Source of the DNA: a virus
Strand: one strand, 5' to 3'
Length of the DNA: 25,927 nucleotides
Virus record (IMG/VR): IMGVR_UViG_3300042010_000199
Span: 1-25,927 of that record
The notes under the pieces were generated by a model. The model ran no database searches. It had not been told where the DNA came from and was given only the letters and a program-made list of their open reading frames with translations. The translations under genes and the position numbers were made by a program. Shown one piece after another: positions 21,189 to 25,927 of the stretch; the first letter of the stretch is position 1; each line of letters starts with the position of its first letter.

Positions 21189-21850
21189 GTGTCGGCAGCT
21201 ATTTCAAACCCTCGGCCGGGGGCGGGATGATCTCTATCCAGTCTTCGGCCGCAGACTTTCAGGCGTTCCAAGACTTTGCCAAGGTGGTGCCGAAAGCGGC
21301 TGCTGCGGCGCATCGGCGCGCGATCAATAAGACATTGGGCTGGTTGCGCACGCACATTGCCCGAGCGGTCAGCCGTTCGGAGCGCATTGCTGTTGCGGCG
21401 GTGCGTCAGCGGTTGCGCAGCTATCCGGTCTCCGGCGGGGTTGCGAGCGGCAAACTGTGGTTCGGTTTGAACGCCATCGAGTCCAGCCGGATCGGGCGGG
21501 CGCGGCAAAGCGGCAGCGGCGTGTCAGTAGCGGGGCGGCGTTACCAAGGGGCTTTCCTCAAGAAGGTCTACGGCAACAAGCCCGACATCTGGATCCGCAC
21601 AGCCAGCAAGCATTTCAACGCGGATGACTACCCCGACAGCACGGTGTCACATGGTCGCGGGCCGAGTTCGGGTTGGGTCGCCGAAAACGGCAGTCGTTTC
21701 CCGCTGGCCAAGGCCAAGGTATCGCTGGAGCAAGCCCGGCCGCACTTCGACAGCTGGGTCAAAAAGGCGGATGAGCGTCTGCTGGAGATCCTCAAACAGG
21801 AACTCAACTTTGAGCTGCAGAAATACCTCAAGAGGATCGGCAATGTCTGA
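21185..21850 (+). CDS. minor tail protein Z-like (tail completion)
   Basis: This 221-residue basic protein begins MSVGSYFKPSAGGG and contains AHRRAINKTLGWLRTHIARA, VRQRLRSYPV, KLWFGLNAIESSRIG and a C-terminal helix (SLEQARPHFDSWVKKADERL). It resembles the lambda gpZ / phage virion morphogenesis group that acts at the tail's head-proximal end. The order FII-Z-tail terminator is conserved in lambda-like phages. The ATG overlaps the previous stop by four bases; a second in-frame ATG lies at 21227. Confidence 0.72.
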   Translation: MSVGSYFKPSAGGGMISIQSSAADFQAFQDFAKVVPKAAAAAHRRAINKTLGWLRTHIARAVSRSERIAVAAVRQRLRSYPVSGGVASGKLWFGLNAIESSRIGRARQSGSGVSVAGRRYQGAFLKKVYGNKPDIWIRTASKHFNADDYPDSTVSHGRGPSSGWVAENGSRFPLAKAKVSLEQARPHFDSWVKKADERLLEILKQELNFELQKYLKRIGNV

Positions 21851-22358
21851 CGACGAACCTTTCAGCCTCGATCAGCTTTATCGGGCGGTTGAACAGCATC
21901 TGCGTACCCACTTGGCTGGCGTGCAGGCCGTCACAGCCTGGCCAGACATTAAGGATCGCGTGTTGCTGCCAGCAGTGTTCCTTGAAGTGGCCGAGATCGA
22001 GCCGGGTACCGATATCGGGACCGGCGAAACATCGCTGGTCTGCAAGTTCGAGGCTCGGATCATTGTTGACCCGATCAAGGCGCATCATCATCAACAGGCC
22101 GTGCAATTGGCGACGCAGTTGGCGGTGTTGCTGCGTTCGCAGACGTGGGGGTTGGCAGTTGAACCCGCCGAGTTTGTGCAATCGCTGCAGGACTGGACCC
22201 AGCCGCACCTGGATGGATACACGGTGTGGCTGGTGGAGTGGACTCAGCAGGTTTATCTCGGCCTTGAGGAATGGCCGTGGCCGGACGAACCGCCGGGGTC
22301 GTTGGTGTTTGAAGTCGATCCGGGTGACGGGCAATTCAGGCCGGAGGATCTGCCGTGA
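21843..22358 (+). CDS. putative tail terminator / tail-completion protein (gpU position)
   Basis: The 171-residue acidic protein starts [20 protein letters not shown] and has [54 protein letters not shown] and [17 protein letters not shown]. The mix of a leading helix and beta strands, and the place after Z and before the spike gene, agree with a tail terminator-type fold. No specific family was identified with certainty. It overlaps both neighbours. Confidence 0.55.
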   Translation: MSDDEPFSLDQLYRAVEQHLRTHLAGVQAVTAWPDIKDRVLLPAVFLEVAEIEPGTDIGTGETSLVCKFEARIIVDPIKAHHHQQAVQLATQLAVLLRSQTWGLAVEPAEFVQSLQDWTQPHLDGYTVWLVEWTQQVYLGLEEWPWPDEPPGSLVFEVDPGDGQFRPEDLP

Positions 22359-22939
22359 GTTACGCAAGCGCGCAGCATGACCGCATGATCGCGGGTGCGG
22401 TAAAGGCTTGCTACGTGGTCGCGGTGGATCTGTCCGCTTCGCCGCCGGTATGTCGCGTGTCGGATGGCAGTGATTGGGTCAGCGCTTGGGTGCGGTGGCA
22501 CAGTATCGCGGCGGGCAAGGCCAGGCACTGGCGGGCGCCGTCTTTGGGCGAGCAGGGCAGTTTGATCAGTCCCAGCGGTGACGTGTCACAAGGCACGTTT
22601 GTCCCGGGCTTGTATGGCAATGCCGGCCCGCCGCCAGATAATCGCGATCATGTCGAGGTCTGGCGTTTCGATGATGGCGGCTCGCTGGTCTACGACTGGC
22701 AGGCCAAGTCTTACACCATCACCCTGCCGAGTGGCACGGTGGCGATCAAGGTCGGCGGCACGGACGTCGTCGTTACGGATAACGCGGTAACGGTGAAGTC
22801 GGGAACGATTGATCTTGAAGCGACCGTGAATATCAAAGGGCCTGTCAATATCGACGGTGCGTTATCCGTAACGGGCAACATCGACGGCGCTGGCAATATC
22901 ATGGCCGTCGGCAATAGCGACAACCACCACAAGCATTAA
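22355..22939 (+). CDS. baseplate spike/assembly protein V (P2 gpV-like)
   Basis: The 194-residue protein (GTG start overlapping the previous stop) has an OB-fold-like N-terminal part ([20 protein letters not shown], then [20 protein letters not shown]) and a C-terminal triple-beta-helix repeat region ([20 protein letters not shown], then [20 protein letters not shown]). It ends NSDNHHKH. In P2 and similar phages, His-x-His near the spike tip binds iron to stiffen a membrane-piercing needle, so NHHKH could do this. It is the first P2-type tail gene after a lambda-type head block, marking a modular junction. Confidence 0.88.
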   Translation: MSYASAQHDRMIAGAVKACYVVAVDLSASPPVCRVSDGSDWVSAWVRWHSIAAGKARHWRAPSLGEQGSLISPSGDVSQGTFVPGLYGNAGPPPDNRDHVEVWRFDDGGSLVYDWQAKSYTITLPSGTVAIKVGGTDVVVTDNAVTVKSGTIDLEATVNIKGPVNIDGALSVTGNIDGAGNIMAVGNSDNHHKH

Positions 22940-22954
22940 CCCAAACATTCATCC

Positions 22955-22977
22955 AGCCCGCCCAGTGCGGGCTTTTT
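22955..22977 (+). terminator. intrinsic terminator after the spike gene
   Basis: AGCCCGC (22955-22961) pairs with GCGGGCT (22967-22973) around CCAGT, followed by a T-run to 22977. The following CTGGAGA then serves the next gene, the same arrangement as before the capsid gene. Confidence 0.75.
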
Positions 22978-22994
22978 CATGCCTGGAGAACTAC

Positions 22995-23243
22995 ATGGCT
23001 AAGATCGATACGACCTCAACCGATGAGCAAACGCCCTCTGAATTGGCATTGTCATCCCAAGCTTACTCATCGCCTGAGTCCTTGAAATTCCGCGACAAGC
23101 TCTACACGTCGCGACTGGTGATCGTGCCCGGTACCGACCGTTCCTATCCGGTGGAGAAGGCGACGGTCGTGGTGCCGGCCTCCGACATCGAAGCGGTCAA
23201 GTTCCTGAAAGCCAGCGAAGAATACGAGCCGTTCAAGGAGTGA
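22995..23243 (+). CDS. hypothetical phage protein between baseplate genes V and W
   Basis: The 82-residue product (MAKIDTTSTDEQTPSELALS, then KFRDKLYTSRLVIVPGTDRS and VVVPASDIEAVKFLKASEEY) begins with a polar, probably disordered stretch followed by a compact beta-alpha part with VIVPGTDRSYPVEKATVVVP. GGAGA precedes ATG 22995; the frame could be extended to 22965 but that part lies in the terminator. Its position among baseplate genes suggests a tail-assembly role; no family recognised. Confidence 0.68.
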   Translation: MAKIDTTSTDEQTPSELALSSQAYSSPESLKFRDKLYTSRLVIVPGTDRSYPVEKATVVVPASDIEAVKFLKASEEYEPFKE

Positions 23244-23248
23244 CATCG

Positions 23249-23575
23249 ATGATCGGAATGGATCGCCAGACCGGCCTACCCATATCCGGCATCGAGCACC
23301 TGCGGCAATCCATTGCCGACATCTTGAGCACGCCACTGGGCAGTCGCCGGCACCGCATGGAGTACGGCAGCAAGCTGCGGCGGTTTGTCGATTTGCCCGT
23401 TAACGAGGGCTGGAAAAGCGCTGTACAGGCTGAGGTCGCCCGCGCTTTGGGGCGCTGGGAGCCACGTTTGAAGCTCGACCAGGTGCGGGTCATTTCCGTC
23501 ATTGGCGGGCAAATCAATTTGCAAATCGTCGGGAAGTACCTGGGCGACGGCGTCACGTTGGAGGTGGCTGTATGA
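23249..23575 (+). CDS. baseplate assembly protein W (gp25-like)
   Basis: The 108-residue protein is of the P2 gpW / T4 gp25 / lysozyme-like baseplate family: GLPISGIEHLRQSIADILST, then PLGSRRHRMEYGSKLRRFVD, and a C-terminal beta section. These wedge proteins contact the sheath and start its polymerisation. ATG 23249 is chosen because AAGGAG lies eight bases before it; the GTG at 23240 would leave no ribosome-binding site. It overlaps gpJ by ATGA. Confidence 0.88.
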   Translation: MIGMDRQTGLPISGIEHLRQSIADILSTPLGSRRHRMEYGSKLRRFVDLPVNEGWKSAVQAEVARALGRWEPRLKLDQVRVISVIGGQINLQIVGKYLGDGVTLEVAV

Positions 23576-24453
23576 GTACCGTTGATCTGTCGTCGCTGCC
23601 GGCGCCGACCGTGCTGGAGCCTCTGGACTTCGAAGAGGTTTATCAGGACGGTTTGGGCGTCTTTCGCGGGTACATGGGTGGCAACTGGACGGCCGCGCTG
23701 GAAAGCGATCCAGTGGTCAAAGTGCTTGAGGTCGGGGCCTACAACAAGGTCGGCAACCGCGCCCGGGTCAATGACGCCGGCAAGGCGCTATTACTGGCGC
23801 ACGCCATTCGCGGCGACCTCGATCACTTGGGGGCCAACGTCAATCTGAAGCGCCTGGTCATTCAGGCCGAGGATCTGCTGGCGGTGCCGCCGGTGCCCAA
23901 GGTCATGGAAGACGACGATCCGTTTCGCGAACGCATCCAGTTGGCCTATGAAGGTTTGACCACGGCCGGCCCGCGTAACAGCTACATCCTGCATGCACGC
24001 AATGCCTCAGGGCTGGTGGCAGATGCCACGGCCGAAAGCCCGAAGCCCTGTTACGTCACGGTCACAGTGCTGGGGTTGGACGGGGAAGGCGAAGCGGCGC
24101 CGGAGCTGCTGGCGACTGTGGCCGCTGCGCTGAATGACGATGACGTGCGACCGGTGGGTGATCGGGTGACCGTGCAGAGCGCGCAGGTGATCCGCTACGA
24201 GATTGACGCCATCCTGCACATGACCGGCGCCGGCCCGGAAGCAGATGCCAGTTTGGCCGAAGCGAAAAGCCGATTGGCAGCCTGGATCAATCCACGCAAG
24301 CGGCTGGGCGTCGAGGTCGCTCGCTCCGCTGTTGACGCCCAGCTGCACGTTGCCGGTGTTGCCCGGGTTGAGTTGGTCGGTTGGCAGGACTTGGCCCCGA
24401 CCAAGGCGCAAGCGGCGTTCTGTACGGGCTACAGCGTGAGGCTGGCGGGCTGA
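23572..24453 (+). CDS. baseplate assembly protein J
   Basis: This 293-residue protein fits P2 gpJ (baseplate wedge): an N-terminal region LPAPTVLEPLDFEEVYQDGL, a characteristic NRARVNDAGKALLLAHAIRG followed by DLDHLGANVNLKRLVI, YEGLTTAGPRNSYILHARNA, and PLGDRVTVQSA-like PVGDRVTVQSAQVIRYEIDA. It should form the baseplate rim with gpW and gpI. It is coupled to gpW by ATGA and followed by gpI one base after its stop. Intact. Confidence 0.92.
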   Translation: MSTVDLSSLPAPTVLEPLDFEEVYQDGLGVFRGYMGGNWTAALESDPVVKVLEVGAYNKVGNRARVNDAGKALLLAHAIRGDLDHLGANVNLKRLVIQAEDLLAVPPVPKVMEDDDPFRERIQLAYEGLTTAGPRNSYILHARNASGLVADATAESPKPCYVTVTVLGLDGEGEAAPELLATVAAALNDDDVRPVGDRVTVQSAQVIRYEIDAILHMTGAGPEADASLAEAKSRLAAWINPRKRLGVEVARSAVDAQLHVAGVARVELVGWQDLAPTKAQAAFCTGYSVRLAG

Positions 24454-24454
24454 T

Positions 24455-25063
24455 ATGAAAAGTCTACTGCCGCTCAACAGCACGCAACTGGAACGGGCCA
24501 TGGAGGCCGCGTTTTTCGAAAAGACGATTGTCCCTTTGCGCGACCTTTACAACGCTGATACCTGCCCGGTGCATTTGCTGCCGCACCTGGCATGGGCATG
24601 GTCGGTGGACCGCTGGGATTACCGGTGGACCGAGGCGACCAAGCGCGCGGCCATCAAGGCGTCGTACTACATCCACAAACACAAGGGCACCATCGGCGCT
24701 CTGCGCCGTGTGGTCGAGCCGTTGGGCTATCTGATCGAGATCGTCGAGTGGTTCCAGACCGTGCCCGAGGGCGTGCCGGGCACCTTCGCGCTGAAGGTCG
24801 GGGTGCTTGATACCGGCATCACCGAAGAAATGTATCAGGAGCTGGAACGCCTGATTGACGATGCCAAACCCGTGACCCGGCAACTGACCGGGCTGGCGAT
24901 CAGCCTGGAAACCCAAGGCGATTTGAATATCGCCGTCTCCCTTTACGAAGGCGACGAAATCGACGTTTACCCACCCGTCATGCGTGACATCGAGGTCACT
25001 GGAAGCTTTGGCGTGGTCGGTCGCGAACACACCATAGACACCCTGGACGTTTATTATGATTGA
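24455..25063 (+). CDS. tail protein I (baseplate wedge)
   Basis: This 202-residue protein matches P2 gpI: MKSLLPLNSTQLERAMEAAF, then DTCPVHLLPHLAWAWSVDRW, ATKRAAIKASYYIHKHKGTI and GALRRVVEPLGYLIEIVEWF. The W-rich region LAWAWSVDRWDYRW is the family hallmark. It links gpJ to the tail fibres. The C-terminal ~45 residues (QGDLNIAVSLYEGDEIDVYP onward) are of the fibre-side region. It overlaps the fibre gene by eight bases. Confidence 0.9.
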   Translation: MKSLLPLNSTQLERAMEAAFFEKTIVPLRDLYNADTCPVHLLPHLAWAWSVDRWDYRWTEATKRAAIKASYYIHKHKGTIGALRRVVEPLGYLIEIVEWFQTVPEGVPGTFALKVGVLDTGITEEMYQELERLIDDAKPVTRQLTGLAISLETQGDLNIAVSLYEGDEIDVYPPVMRDIEVTGSFGVVGREHTIDTLDVYYD

Positions 25064-25927
25064 TGCGAATTCGCAGTTTTTCGCGATCCTTACGAATGTG
25101 GGGATGGCCAAGCAGGCGAACGCCGACGCGCTCGGCATTCCCTGGCTAATCACGCAAATGGGCGTGGGGGATGCCAACCCGAACGGGCTGGCTGACTCGC
25201 CCAACCCGGTGCCGGCGGCCGGACAAACCAAGTTGCTCAACGAGTGGCGCCGCAAGCCGCTGAACCAACTGAAGATCGATCCAATCAACCCGGCGGTGAT
25301 CATCGCCGAGCAGATCATTCCGGCCGATGAGGGCGGTAAGTGGATCCGCGAAATCGGCCTCTACGATGCGGACGGCGATCTGGTGGCGGTGGCCAACTGC
25401 GCGCCAAGCTTCAAGCCGCTGCTGTCGCAAGGCTCGGGGCGCACGCAGATCGTGCGGATGAACTTCATCGTCACCAGCACTGGCAATATTCAGCTCAAGA
25501 TTGACCCGGCGATTGTGCTGGCCTCGCGGGCCTACGTCGACGCGGCGATTCTGGAAGTGCTGCCGAAGAACAAAACACCCGGCGAATACACGCGGCTGAA
25601 GGTCAATGATCGCGGTGTGGTGGTGTCCGGCGATAACCCGGATACGCTGGCCAAGATGGGCATCAAAGACAGCTACACCAAAACCGAAGTCGAAGCGATG
25701 ATTGCCCAGGCATCGGCGTTGCCGGTAGGCGCCACTATCGCGTTTCCACTGGACAAGGTGGCGCCCGGGTTTCTGGAGCTAGACGGCAGCGTCAAAAGCA
25801 TTGCGGTCTATCCCGATCTGGCTGCGTTTCTCGGCACGGCTTTTAACAAGGGTGACGAGGGGGCCGGCAATTTCCGCTTGCCGGAATCACGAGGCGAGTT
25901 CCTGCGCGGCTGGGATCATGGGCGCGG
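25056..25927 (+). CDS. tail fibre protein H-like, N-terminal part (cut by window edge)
   Basis: From ATG 25056 the frame is open to the end of the window (290 codons). The N-terminus matches the P2 gpH/tail-fibre N-terminal domain: LTNVGMAKQANADALG, MGVGDANPNG, LNQLKIDP, IIAEQIIPADEGGKWIREIG, LYDADGDLVAVAN, SFKPLLSQGSGRTQIVRM. A linker (YVDAAI...TPGEYTRLKVNDRG) leads to a tail-collar domain (PVGATIAFPLDKVAPGFLEL, then NFRLPESRGEFLRGWDHGRG). This trimer attaches to the baseplate and recognises the host surface. The distal receptor-binding part is missing from the window. Confidence 0.9.
   Translation, partial: MIDANSQFFAILTNVGMAKQANADALGIPWLITQMGVGDANPNGLADSPNPVPAAGQTKLLNEWRRKPLNQLKIDPINPAVIIAEQIIPADEGGKWIREIGLYDADGDLVAVANCAPSFKPLLSQGSGRTQIVRMNFIVTSTGNIQLKIDPAIVLASRAYVDAAILEVLPKNKTPGEYTRLKVNDRGVVVSGDNPDTLAKMGIKDSYTKTEVEAMIAQASALPVGATIAFPLDKVAPGFLELDGSVKSIAVYPDLAAFLGTAFNKGDEGAGNFRLPESRGEFLRGWDHGR

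Noticed and set aside
13497-25927. R-type pyocin (tailocin) cluster, suggested by PrtN-like proteins and P2-type baseplate genes
   Set aside because: A complete packaging and head module (terminase, portal, capsid, protease) is present, so this is a phage genome, not a headless tailocin.
1-25927. tRNA genes
   Set aside because: No cloverleaf-like sequence with a TTC-loop and acceptor pairing was noticed; the insertion target is dusA, not a tRNA.

Overview
The window is the integrase-proximal half of a temperate myovirus prophage in a Pseudomonas-like chromosome. Four things point to Pseudomonas: the high-GC coding style, a chromosomal dusA gene at the left edge, two PrtN-family (pyocin activator) proteins, and an S24-family repressor of the kind common in pseudomonad prophages. 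The right edge cuts through the tail-fibre gene, so the rest of the tail (sheath, tube, tape measure) and probably the endolysin lie outside.

Layout, left to right. (1) 1-208: 5' end of dusA, a known insertion target for tyrosine-recombinase elements. (2) 209-310: a short divergent regulatory region with a LexA-like box and a perfect 17-bp palindrome. (3) 311-1432: tyrosine integrase, whose last ~190 bp abruptly become AT-rich. (4) 1260-4900: a lower-GC cargo of two convergent genes, a C5-cytosine DNA methyltransferase and a Z1-domain superfamily-2 ATPase, separated by a strong hairpin. They look like a restriction/defence unit with no recognisable nuclease. (5) 4976-8210: a tightly overlapped leftward operon of nine small genes: two PrtN-like proteins, a protein related to HD hydrolases whose HD pair is lost, a KilAC-domain protein, a membrane coiled-coil protein and unknowns. 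(6) 8211-9345: the immunity region, with a leftward promoter, S24 repressor, rightward promoter and Cro-like protein, tied together by five similar operator-like sites. (7) 9346-9672: a hairpin-rich stretch without a convincing gene. (8) 9673-12975: CII-like regulator, TraR/DksA-type zinc protein, a toprim primase/VapE-type helicase and a probable late regulator. (9) 13002-13280: an array of GTCCCAC repeats around an AT-rich core, a candidate replication origin. (10) 13503-25927: late genes, comprising a holin, a lambda-type packaging/head block (Nu1, A, W, portal, ClpP-like protease, D, E, FII, Z) and then a P2-type baseplate/fibre block (V, W, J, I, H).

How it works together. In the lysogen the repressor should silence both early promoters through the shared operators. 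Its expected cleavage position reads Leu-Gly instead of Ala-Gly, so induction may rely more on anti-repressor or PrtN-type regulators than on RecA-stimulated self-cleavage. After induction, CII, the replication protein and the late regulator would act in sequence, followed by cos-type packaging into a lambda-like head joined to a P2-like contractile tail. The methyltransferase/Z1 pair beside the integrase is most simply read as cargo that protects the lysogen. Functions are from sequence reading only; no database search was run.
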